A DNA stretch of 64,000 nt from Sphingomonas sp. GTDB lineage: Bacteria > Pseudomonadota > Alphaproteobacteria > Sphingomonadales > Sphingomonadaceae. The notes beneath the pieces are model-generated. The model was not told where the DNA came from and searched no databases. It saw only the letters and a list, made by a program, of their open reading frames with translations. A program made the translations under genes and the position numbers. Positions 31,920 through 39,501 of this stretch are shown piece after piece. Positions within the stretch are counted from its first letter, which is position 1. The number at the start of each line of letters is the position of its first letter. The stretch is taken from NCBI GenBank assembly GCA_017849555.1, contig JAFIGU010000081.1, positions 1 through 64,000 of the forward strand, written 5' to 3'.

Positions 31920-32912
31920 TTACAGCTTCACTCGCGCCATGCCGGCGGGGGCATAACGCGGCCCTGCCGTCGCGCCGCTCGGCGCCGCTGCGGCGATCGT
32001 CGCGAGGTCGTCGGCGGTCAGCGTGACATCGGGCGCGCCGGCGCTGTCGCGCATCGTCTCGCTGCGCTTGACCCCGGGGATTGGCACGATGTCGTCGCCC
32101 TGTGCGAGCAGCCACGCCAGCGCGATCTGCGCGTTGGAGACGCCGTGGCGCTGCGCCACCGTCGCGATCGCATCGACGATCGCGAGATTCTTCGGCATGT
32201 TCTCGGGCGAATAGCGCGGATCGTTGCGGCGCCAGTCGTCGGGGGCGAGATCGTCGAGGCTGCGGATCCCGCCGGCGAGCAGCCCCCGCCCGAGCGGGCT
32301 GTAGGGCACAAAGCCGATGCCATTCTCGCGACATGCCTGGAGAATCCCGTTCTCGACGTCGCGCTCCCACACCGAATATTCGGTCTGCAATGCGGCGATC
32401 GGATGCACCGCGGCGGCGCGGCGCACCGTCTCCTCCGCAGCCTCGGACAGCCCGAGGTAACGCACCTTCCCTTCCTTCACCAGCTCGGCCATCCCGCCGA
32501 TCGTCTCCTCGATCGGCACATCGGGGTCGACACGATGCTGGTAGAACAGGTCGATCGTGTCGATGCCGAGCCGTTTCAGCGATCCCTCGCACGCGCGCCG
32601 CGCATTTTCCGGGCTGCCGTCGACCGCTACCGGATTGTTGCCCTCCCAGCGCATCGCGAATTTGGTCGCGATGACCAGCCCGTCGCGCTTGCCCTTGATC
32701 GCCGCGCCGACCAGTTCCTCGTTGCTGAACGGCCCGTACATTTCGGCGGTATCGAAGAAGGTGATGCCGAGATCGATCGCCTCGTGGATCGTGCGGGTCG
32801 ACACATCGTCATCGGCCGCGCCGTAGATGATATTGCCGCCGCGGATCATCGGCATGCAGCCGATCCCGATCGCGGACACCTTCAGCCCGTGCCCCAGCGT
32901 ACGATATTTCAT
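31920..32912 (-). CDS. Aldo/keto reductase
   Basis: A 330-residue (beta/alpha)8 NADPH-dependent reductase of the YhdN/PLR-like group. Catalytic Asp and Tyr are in FFDTAEMYGPFSNEELVG, Lys in VIATKFAMRWEG, and His in DLFYQHRVDPDVPIEETIG. The phosphate-binding end GDDIVPIPGVKR is present. The Met at 32912 with AGGAG upstream is the start; open frame beyond it is a shadow. It is co-directional with the SDR gene 32 bases upstream, suggesting a carbonyl-reducing pair under the divergent AraC regulator. Confidence 0.92.
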   Translation of the reverse strand: MKYRTLGHGLKVSAIGIGCMPMIRGGNIIYGAADDDVSTRTIHEAIDLGITFFDTAEMYGPFSNEELVGAAIKGKRDGLVIATKFAMRWEGNNPVAVDGSPENARRACEGSLKRLGIDTIDLFYQHRVDPDVPIEETIGGMAELVKEGKVRYLGLSEAAEETVRRAAAVHPIAALQTEYSVWERDVENGILQACRENGIGFVPYSPLGRGLLAGGIRSLDDLAPDDWRRNDPRYSPENMPKNLAIVDAIATVAQRHGVSNAQIALAWLLAQGDDIVPIPGVKRSETMRDSAGAPDVTLTADDLATIAAAAPSGATAGPRYAPAGMARVKL

Positions 32913-32944
32913 GTCCGGTTCTCCTCTTGTCGGTCCAGTCGGCG

Positions 32945-33910
32945 TCAGAAACGTTCGCCGACCATTTCTTCGCTCTTCGCCCACAATGCCTTGGCGCGCT
33001 CGGGATCGAGCGCATAACCCCGCACGCCAGCGAAGATGCTCGTCGATTCCTCCTGTTCGGCGACATGGCAGTCCTCGCAATAGAGCCCGCCCACTTCATC
33101 CGCCGGGGCGACTGCCGCCGCCCACACCGATGTCGCCGCGCCCTGCGGGATCGACTTATAGGTGAACGGCAGCGCGCCACTTTCGCTTTGCGGCGCGCCG
33201 AGCGACGCGAGCAGTTGATCGATGCTCTCCTGCGTCAGGTGCCGCCCCAGCTCGGTCTGGATCGCGCCGGGATGGACCGCGGCCGCGCGGACCCCGCGAT
33301 CGCGGTGCCGGCGATCGAATTCGACCGCGAACAGGATATTGGCAGTCTTGGAGCGGCCATAAGCGACGAATTCGACATAGGGCGTATGGTCGAAATTGGG
33401 ATCGTCGAGATCGACATCGGCGATACGATGCCCCGCCGAGGCGAGATTCACCAGCCGCCCGCCGGGCCGCAGCAGCGATGCGATGCGGTTGACCAGCACG
33501 AAATGGCCGAGGTGGTTGGTGCCGAACTGGGTCTCGAACCCGTCCTGCGTCTGCCCCTTGGGACAGGCCATCACCCCGGCGTTGGCGATGATGATGTCAA
33601 ACGGACGGCCATCGGCGCGCAAGGCGTCGGCGCAGGCACGCACGCTGGCGAGCGAGGCGAGATCGAGCTGGACCAGTTCGAGGCTCCCGCCGCCGGCCTT
33701 GGCCGCCTCGCGCACCACTGCGGTCGCCGTCTCGGCCTTGGCCAGATCGCGCGCCGCCCCGACGACGTCGGCGCCGTGCGCGGCGAGCGCGCGCGCCGTC
33801 TCCACCCCCAGCCCGGCCGATACGCCCGTCACGAGGATGCGTTTGCCCGCGAGATCGACGCCGGCGAGTATCTCGTCGGTGGTCGATTCCGCGCCGAAGG
33901 CATTGGTCAT
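32945..33910 (-). CDS. Short-chain dehydrogenase/reductase (retinol dehydrogenase-like)
   Basis: A 321-residue SDR with the cofactor loop TGVSAGLGVETARAL, NAGVMACPKG, the catalytic Ser in NLASAGHRIAD and YGRSKTAN. The long C-terminus resembles the retinol dehydrogenase/WWOX-like class acting on lipophilic alcohols. The Met at 33910 has AGGAG 9 bases upstream. It is first in a two-gene unit with the aldo/keto reductase and is divergent from an AraC regulator. Confidence 0.9.
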   Translation of the reverse strand: MTNAFGAESTTDEILAGVDLAGKRILVTGVSAGLGVETARALAAHGADVVGAARDLAKAETATAVVREAAKAGGGSLELVQLDLASLASVRACADALRADGRPFDIIIANAGVMACPKGQTQDGFETQFGTNHLGHFVLVNRIASLLRPGGRLVNLASAGHRIADVDLDDPNFDHTPYVEFVAYGRSKTANILFAVEFDRRHRDRGVRAAAVHPGAIQTELGRHLTQESIDQLLASLGAPQSESGALPFTYKSIPQGAATSVWAAAVAPADEVGGLYCEDCHVAEQEESTSIFAGVRGYALDPERAKALWAKSEEMVGERF

Positions 33911-34118
33911 GGATCGTTTCTCCTGTGTCGGGGAATGATTGGACAGACAATGATGTGGATCGCGCCGCGGAGGGTCGTCCGCCGCCGGCCCGATATTGGG
34001 CCGGGCGCGCCACGGCCGAAGCGCGATCCGATCGAAGTCTTGCCCGATCCTATCAACAGCGGTGCGTTCGGCGCGCGGACGGCTTGTCTCGGCGCGCAAG
34101 CTTCACGATGTTGCGGGC

Positions 34119-35021
34119 ATGCAGGAACAGCTCAGCCGGATGCTGGCGATCGCCGCGCGCCACGTCGACGGCATGCGGCGCGACACGCTTATCCCCCGCG
34201 TCGCGGTGCACGGCGGCATCGGACCGACGCTGCCGACCCCGAGCCTGTACGAGCCCGCCTTGTGTCTCGTCCTGCAGGGCGCGAAGCAGGTGATGATCGG
34301 CGATCGGCTGCTGCGCTACGACCCGGCAAGCTATTTCATCACCGGCGTCGATCTGCCCGCCTCTGGCTGGGTGGTCGAGGCGACCCCGGCCAAACCCTAT
34401 GTCGCGGTGAGCCTGCGGCTCGATCGCGCCAGTCTGCTCGCGTTGATCTCTGATATGCCTCCCGCCGCGGAGGGAGAAACGCGCGGTTTCGCGGTGAGCG
34501 CGGTCACCCCCGATCTGCTCGACGCCTGGACGCGCCTGCTCGCCCTGCTTGACACCCCCGATGATATCGCGGTGCTCGCGCCGATCCACGAGCGCGAGAT
34601 CCTCTACCGGCTACTCAAGGGGCCGCAGGGCGGGGTGCTGCGCCAGGTGGTGCGGACGGACAGCCGGCTGAGCCGGGTGCGGCAGGCGATCGCGTGGATC
34701 CGCGCGCATTTCGACGAGATGCTGCGCGTGGAGGACCTCGCCGAGCGGGCCGGGATGAGCCCCGCGTCGTTCCACCGCCACTTCAAGGCGGCGACCGCGA
34801 TGAGCCCACTGCAATATCAGAAGACGCTGCGGCTGCAGGAGGCGCGACGACTGCTCATCGCCAGCGGCGGCGCGGCGCGGGCGGCGCATATGGTCGGCTA
34901 TGAAAGCGCGTCGCAGTTCAGCCGCGAATATGCCCGCATGTTCGGCGCCCCGCCGCACCGCGACGCCGGGCGCCTGCGCGGCGGGAACAGGGTGTTAGAG
35001 GACGCCAGCGGCGCTGCCTGA
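34119..35021 (+). CDS. AraC-family regulator with AraC_N domain
   Basis: A 300-residue regulator. The N-terminal half is the AraC_N cupin type (PSLYEPALCLVLQGAKQVMI, then YFITGVDLPASGWVVEA), the C-terminal half a double helix-turn-helix (VEDLAERAGMSPASFHRHFK, ARAAHMVGYESASQFSREYA). This subtype is usually encoded beside oxidoreductases responding to aldehydes or alcohols, which agrees with the divergent SDR and aldo/keto reductase genes. The start at 34119 is the first Met of the conserved region, though no strong Shine-Dalgarno is seen and TTG codons upstream are possible. Confidence 0.88.
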   Translation: MQEQLSRMLAIAARHVDGMRRDTLIPRVAVHGGIGPTLPTPSLYEPALCLVLQGAKQVMIGDRLLRYDPASYFITGVDLPASGWVVEATPAKPYVAVSLRLDRASLLALISDMPPAAEGETRGFAVSAVTPDLLDAWTRLLALLDTPDDIAVLAPIHEREILYRLLKGPQGGVLRQVVRTDSRLSRVRQAIAWIRAHFDEMLRVEDLAERAGMSPASFHRHFKAATAMSPLQYQKTLRLQEARRLLIASGGAARAAHMVGYESASQFSREYARMFGAPPHRDAGRLRGGNRVLEDASGAA

Positions 35022-35137
35022 CCAACGGGTTATCGCGTCCAGAATGAGACGAACCGTGGATCGACATCGCGCGCCGGCGGTTTTGTCGGTGGCGATGCGG
35101 CGCTCCCTTCCCGCGCCGTGTCGCCGCCCGATAATGG

Positions 35138-35314
35138 ATGCACTGGATCAACTCTGTGACCCCGCTCGAAATCGCTGCTTTTCAGCAGGAACTCTTTGTC
35201 ACACCGCGCATGGAGATTCTTCGTCTCTACCTCGATCTCGAGGAGAATGATCCCCGCTTCGAAGTGGTCGAAGCCTGGGTGCGCACCTATCGGCTGAACG
35301 AACAGGCCGCATGA
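35138..35314 (+). CDS. Small acidic protein of 58 residues
   Basis: A short reading frame, MHWINSVTPLEIAAFQQELF onward, ending ...RTYRLNEQAA. It has no signal or membrane segment; the middle (RMEILRLYLDLEENDPRFEV) is helical and acidic. Codon use is less GC-biased than in the neighbours (GCT GCT TTT CAG, CTT CGT CTC). Downstream is the convergent META-domain gene; upstream is the AraC gene. Function unknown. A shorter version could start at a GTG at 35156. The protein-like composition over the full length argues for a real gene. Confidence 0.5.
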   Translation: MHWINSVTPLEIAAFQQELFVTPRMEILRLYLDLEENDPRFEVVEAWVRTYRLNEQAA

Positions 35315-35351
35315 AGCGGTGGCGGGCGTCGCGGCGCCCGCCGACCGTCAC

Positions 35352-36074
35352 TTATCGACGCACCACGCGTTGCTCGATCACCTGATCGAGCGTCCAGCGG
35401 ATCGACGACGCATCCGCCGGGGGGTTGGCGATCTTTTCCTCGATGATCCGCAGGCGGTATTCGATCCCCGGATGCGGGGCGAACCCTTCGATGCCGCCAT
35501 AATGCAGCTGCCAGCGGTCGCCAGGCTTCTCGCGGATCTGCAGGCAGGTCATCCGGCCGACCCCGCTGCACGGCCGGGTCTCGGCCGAGACATAGACCAG
35601 CTTGCGCGGGGCATCGGCGGCGGGCTTGTGCGCCGCGCGATAGGTCAGCGTCGCGCCCTTGGCGGTGCGCAGGACCAATTGATCGCCCGCGAGACGATAG
35701 CGCGTGACTGCCGACAGCGCGTCGACATAGGCGCGCTCGGTCGCCATCGCCGGCGGCGGGCAGGCCATCAGCGTGCTGGCGAAGCCGCGTTTGCCGTCGC
35801 CGAAGCGCAACGTATCGCGGCCGACGCGGAACGCGCCGCCGGTGCGGTTGCACCCGGTGTCGCTCGAAAAGCGCCCGTTCGCGGCGTCGAAATCGAGGCG
35901 CAGCGGCTTGCCCTGGGGCAATGGGCGCCCGCTCCACGCCACCAGATCCCAATGCTGCGCTGCGAGCCGGGCGGCGGCACCTTTCGCGCTCGCGGGGGCG
36001 GCATCCGCCGCACCCGCCGCCAGGACCACGGCGAGACCGAGCATCATCGCGCCGGTCCGGTCGATCAACTTCAT
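35352..36074 (-). CDS. Exported META/DUF4377 protein (HslJ-like)
   Basis: A 240-residue exported protein. The signal peptide runs to about residue 26 (MMLGLAVVLAAGAADAAPA). A META domain follows (HWDLVAWSGRPLPQGKPLRL, then DTGCNRTGGAFRVG and FASTLMACPPPAMATERAYV). The last 85 residues are DUF4377 (CLQIREKPGDRWQLHYGGIE). HslJ-type META proteins are linked to heat shock and envelope stress. The start at 36074 has AAGGAG. No operon partner. Confidence 0.88.
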   Translation of the reverse strand: MKLIDRTGAMMLGLAVVLAAGAADAAPASAKGAAARLAAQHWDLVAWSGRPLPQGKPLRLDFDAANGRFSSDTGCNRTGGAFRVGRDTLRFGDGKRGFASTLMACPPPAMATERAYVDALSAVTRYRLAGDQLVLRTAKGATLTYRAAHKPAADAPRKLVYVSAETRPCSGVGRMTCLQIREKPGDRWQLHYGGIEGFAPHPGIEYRLRIIEEKIANPPADASSIRWTLDQVIEQRVVRR

Positions 36075-36163
36075 CGCAAACTCCTTTGTTACGGAGGCGA
36101 ATAGGTCGCGCCGGATGAACCCGGCATGTCGCCATTGTTGCGGGTGCGAAAGGTGCGCGCGGG

Positions 36164-36577
36164 TCAGCGCAGCGGGGTGCCGATCGACCAGAGGTGGCCG
36201 AACGGATCGCGCACCTGCGCATAGCGATCGCCCCAGAACATATCCTCCGGAGCCATCACCGAGGTCGCCCCGGCATCGACCGCGCGCTGATACCATTTGT
36301 CGGTATCATCGACCTGCAGGTGGAGCACGAGACCCGCGGGCTCGCTCGCTGGCTTGCCCGAATATTCGGGGAAATCGTCATGCATCATCAGCGACGCGCC
36401 GTTGATATGGAGATGCGCGTGCATCAGCCGCTCGCCGTCCTCCGCGGGCGCCCGCGCCTGCTCGGTCGCGCCGAACGCGCGGGCGTAGAAATCGATCGCC
36501 TCCTTGGCGCGCTTGTCGCGAATCGTGATGTGCGGGGTAAGGCCGCTGGTAGGCGCTTGATTGGCGGGGCCGCTCAT
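36164..36577 (-). CDS. VOC-family (glyoxalase/PhnB-like) protein
   Basis: A 137-residue VOC protein: LTPHITIRDKRAKEAIDFYA, HAHLHINGASLMMHDDFPEY, VDDTDKWYQRAVDAGATSVM and YAQVRDPFGHLWSIGT show the paired beta-alpha-beta units. This is the PhnB-like branch of the glyoxalase/dioxygenase superfamily. Its substrate is unknown. A divergent phosphoesterase gene follows after about 120 bases. Confidence 0.88.
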   Translation of the reverse strand: MSGPANQAPTSGLTPHITIRDKRAKEAIDFYARAFGATEQARAPAEDGERLMHAHLHINGASLMMHDDFPEYSGKPASEPAGLVLHLQVDDTDKWYQRAVDAGATSVMAPEDMFWGDRYAQVRDPFGHLWSIGTPLR

Positions 36578-36694
36578 CTTCCATCTCCTTGCAACAGGGT
36601 GTGATCGCGCGAAGACTAGCCGATCGGCGCCGCCACGTCGAAGCCGATTGTTGCGGGATTGTCACCGGTCGCGTGCGGCGGCTACGAACGCCGC

Positions 36695-38362
36695 ATGACC
36701 GACAGCACCGCCAAGCCGCCCCGCCCCGGCCGCCCCGAGAGCCCGCAACGCCGCCTGCTTCTCGAAGGCATCGCCACCGCGATCGGCGCGGCGGCGGTGG
36801 GGCTGCCGGCGGAGGCGGCGACCAAGCCGGCCGCGCGGCCCGCTGGCGGGGCGAGCGACGCGGCGCTGCGCGCACATATCGATACAATCGTCGTGATCTA
36901 CGCCGAGAACCGCAGCTTCAACAATCTGTTCGCCGATTTCCCCGGGCTCCAGAACCCGCTGTCGAAGGTGCCCGCCGACCGCACGCTCCAGCGCGACCGA
37001 GACGGCAAGGTCCTGGAGAAGTTGCCCAAGATCTGGGAGGGGCTGGTCCCCAACAAACAGGTGGTCGAGCATCGCGACTATCAGATCGGCCCCGACGATC
37101 TGCCCGCGCTGCCCAATGCGCCCTTCGCGCTGTCGACCCCGGAGGGCGATCCGCTACCGCACGGCGTCGTCACGCGCGATCTGGTCCACGCCTTTTACAA
37201 CAACCAGCTGCAGATCAACGGCGGGCGCAACGACGGCTTCGTCGCCTGGGGCGACAGCGGCGCGCTGGTGATGGGCCATTATGGTGACGGCTCGTCCAAC
37301 CTGCGGCTGTGGCAGATCGCGCGCGAGTTCACGCTGTGCGACAATTTCTTCATGGGGGCATTCGGCGGCTCCTATCTCAACCACCAATATCTCATTGCGG
37401 CGCGCCCGCCTTTCTATCCCGATGCCGACAAGAGCCCGGCGAAGGGCCGGATCGCGATCACCGAGGACGGCGATCCCAGGAGCATCCGCATCAAGCAGAC
37501 CGCCAATTCGCCCAAGAGCGCGATGGACGGCCCGGTGCAGCTCGTGCCCAATTCGATCACCCCCGATTTCTGGGCGGTCAACACGCTGATGCCGCCTTAT
37601 GCGCCGACCTATGATCTCGATCCCGCGCGGCCCGGCTATGCCAATTGGCAGAGCGCGCACACGCTCGTCCCGCAGAGCCACAAGACGATCGGCGACATGC
37701 TGAGCGCGAAGACTGTCGACTGGGCGTGGTATGGCGGCGGCTGGGCGGCGGCGCTTGCCGGGCACGGCACCGACGGCGCTTTCCCGACGCGGCCCAATTT
37801 CCAGCCGCATCACCAGCCGTTCAACTATTTCACCCAATTCGCCCCCGGCACCGCGGCGCGCGACCGGCATCTGCGCGACGGCGGCACCGGCGAGACCGCG
37901 CGGACCAACAAGTTCCTCGCCGATGCCGCGGCGGGCAAGCTGCCCCCGGTCACCTTCTACAAACCGCAGGGCAACCTCAACATGCACGCCGGCTATTCGG
38001 ACGTCGATGCCGGGGACCGCCATATCGCCGGGGTGATCGACGCGCTGCGCAAGAGCCCGCAATGGGCGAAGATGCTGATCGTCGTCACCTTCGACGAAAA
38101 TGGCGGCTGGTGGGATCATGTCGCGCCGCCCAAGGGCGCCCGCCGGGGGCCGGGCCCCCGCATCCCCGCGCTGGTGATCTCGCCGCACGCGCGGCGCGGC
38201 GAGGTCGATCATACGATCTACGATACCGGATCGATCGCGCGCTTCATCACGCGGCGCTGGGGGCTGGAGAAGCTGCCGGGGCTGGTCGAACGCGAGCGCG
38301 CGATGATCGCGGCGGGCGGCCCGCCGCCGGGCGATCTGACGCAGGCGCTGCGACTGGGGTAG
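36695..38362 (+). CDS. AcpA-like phosphoesterase/acid phosphatase (phospholipase C superfamily)
   Basis: A 555-residue exported metal-dependent phosphoesterase. The N-terminus carries PQRRLLLEGIATAIGAAAVG, a Tat-like signal. The catalytic region begins TIVVIYAENRSFNNLFADFP (Asn/Ser nucleophile region of this superfamily), with the later DNFFMGAFGGSYLNHQYLIA and VTFDENGGWWDHVAPPKGAR. Family members include Francisella AcpA and phospholipases C, so phosphomonoester or phospholipid cleavage in the periplasm is likely. The Met at 36695 is the first well placed; the frame is open 12 codons upstream. Confidence 0.9.
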   Translation: MTDSTAKPPRPGRPESPQRRLLLEGIATAIGAAAVGLPAEAATKPAARPAGGASDAALRAHIDTIVVIYAENRSFNNLFADFPGLQNPLSKVPADRTLQRDRDGKVLEKLPKIWEGLVPNKQVVEHRDYQIGPDDLPALPNAPFALSTPEGDPLPHGVVTRDLVHAFYNNQLQINGGRNDGFVAWGDSGALVMGHYGDGSSNLRLWQIAREFTLCDNFFMGAFGGSYLNHQYLIAARPPFYPDADKSPAKGRIAITEDGDPRSIRIKQTANSPKSAMDGPVQLVPNSITPDFWAVNTLMPPYAPTYDLDPARPGYANWQSAHTLVPQSHKTIGDMLSAKTVDWAWYGGGWAAALAGHGTDGAFPTRPNFQPHHQPFNYFTQFAPGTAARDRHLRDGGTGETARTNKFLADAAAGKLPPVTFYKPQGNLNMHAGYSDVDAGDRHIAGVIDALRKSPQWAKMLIVVTFDENGGWWDHVAPPKGARRGPGPRIPALVISPHARRGEVDHTIYDTGSIARFITRRWGLEKLPGLVERERAMIAAGGPPPGDLTQALRLG

Positions 38363-38400
38363 TTGCTGCGCAGCGCGGGCGGGGGTAGAATCCGAATTTC

Positions 38401-38493
38401 TTCATCGTCACGCCGGGCTCGATCCGGCATCCAGAGCCACAAGGACACCGCCTGAGACTCTGGGTGCCGGGTTGAGCCCGGCGTGACGATGAA
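38401..38493. repeat. Intergenic inverted repeat, family E
   Basis: Arms TTCATCGTCACGCCGGGCTC and GAGCCCGGCGTGACGATGAA, with an inner CCAGAG/CTCTGG pair, occupy the first part of the 295-base gap 38363-38657. They are near-perfect complements over about 36 bases per arm and probably terminate the phosphoesterase transcript. Confidence 0.55.
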
Positions 38494-38576
38494 AGGTGAA
38501 GCCGAGCGGCGGGACGTCGGTCACGTCGAGCCGCCGCTGTGCTCCCGCGGAGGCGGGGACACAATATGGGTGCGCC

Positions 38577-38645
38577 CACCCCGGCGAACGCCGGGGTCCA
38601 GGATCAGGCCGGTCGTAACTTTACCCCGGCCTTCGCCGGGGTGGA
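38577..38645. repeat. Palindromic repeat, family B, second copy
   Basis: CACCCCGGCGAACGCCGGGG and ACCCCGGCCTTCGCCGGGGT around GGCCGGTCGTAACTT, the unit also present at 15416-15527 and 59984-60021. A fragment of family A (GTGCTCCCGCGGAGGCGGGG) precedes it at about 38539-38562. Confidence 0.6.
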
Positions 38646-38657
38646 TCCCGCGACGCG

Positions 38658-39263
38658 CTAGAATTCGATCCCGGCCTGCGCCTTCACCCCGGATCGGAAC
38701 GGGTGTTTCACCTGCGTCATCTCGGTCACCAGATCGGCCGCCTCGATCAGCGCCGCGGGGGCATTGCGGCCGGTGACGACGACATGCTTCATCGCCGGCC
38801 GCGCGGTGAGCACCGCCAGCACCTCGTCGAGCGGCAGATAATCGTAGCGCAGCACGATGTTGAGCTCGTCGGCGACCACCATGTCATAGGCCGGGTCGGC
38901 GATCATCCGCTTCACCTCGTCCCACGCGACGCGCGCGGTCGCGATATCGCGTGCGCGGTCCTGCGTATCCCAGGTGAAGCCCTCGCCCATCGGCTTGAAC
39001 TCGGCATGCGCGGGAAAAGCGTCGAACACCGCTTTCTCGCCGGTGGTCATCGCGCCCTTGACGAACTGGATCACCCCCACCTTCATGCCGTGGCCGATCG
39101 CGCGCACCGCCATCCCCAATGCGGCGGTGGTCTTGCCCTTGCCGGCGCCGGTGTGGACGATCAGCAGCCCCTTCTCGATCGTCTTGGCCGCGACGATCCT
39201 GGCCTGTGCCGCCTGTCGCTTCTTCATCTTTTCGGCGTGCTGCGCCTCGGTCCGTTCGGCCAT
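38658..39263 (-). CDS. cobO: Cob(I)yrinic acid a,c-diamide adenosyltransferase
   Basis: A 201-residue CobO/BtuR-type corrinoid adenosyltransferase, which transfers the adenosyl group of ATP to cob(I)alamin precursors. The nucleotide loop is VHTGAGKGKTTAALGMAVRA, followed by IGHGMKVGVIQFVKGAMTTG, VVADELNIVLRYDYLPL and VVTGRNAPAALIEAADLVTE, all strongly conserved. The Met at 39263 has AAGGAG upstream; eleven more codons are open. A cobalamin riboswitch lies directly upstream, so it is turned down when adenosylcobalamin is plentiful. No other cob genes are in the window. Confidence 0.95.
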   Translation of the reverse strand: MAERTEAQHAEKMKKRQAAQARIVAAKTIEKGLLIVHTGAGKGKTTAALGMAVRAIGHGMKVGVIQFVKGAMTTGEKAVFDAFPAHAEFKPMGEGFTWDTQDRARDIATARVAWDEVKRMIADPAYDMVVADELNIVLRYDYLPLDEVLAVLTARPAMKHVVVTGRNAPAALIEAADLVTEMTQVKHPFRSGVKAQAGIEF

Positions 39264-39309
39264 CGTCTTGCTCCTTGCGGGATTTTCGCGTCCCAAGAGA
39301 GGTTTGTCG

Positions 39310-39420
39310 CCCGAGGGAGAAGGTCTGGCTCCCGACCCCGCTTCGCAGTGTCGGTTACAGTGGCGCGACCGCGCCGGGCTTTCACCGGCTTCTTCTTCCT
39401 CTGTGCAGGCGCGACCTAGA
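39310..39420 (-). ncRNA. Cobalamin riboswitch upstream of cobO
   Basis: Reading the minus strand from about 39420, the conserved core GCCGGTGAAAGCCCGGCGCG, then CGCCACTGTAACCG and the B12 box GAGCCAGACC are all present in the right order, about 50 bases before the cobO Shine-Dalgarno. The 5' stem strand (AGGTCGCGCC at 39408-39417) also fits. Boundaries are approximate. Confidence 0.88.
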
Positions 39421-39501
39421 AGCCGCAGCGCCGCGGCGTCAACGTCTCTCGCCGGCGCGAAGATCGGGCGCCGAAATGCGGCGCGCGATCCCCCGAACCC
39501 T

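Noticed and set aside
38363..38657. Possible tRNA or small RNA in the gap before cobO
   Set aside because: The stem-loops are explained by repeat families E, A and B; no cloverleaf with T-loop GTTCGA was seen.
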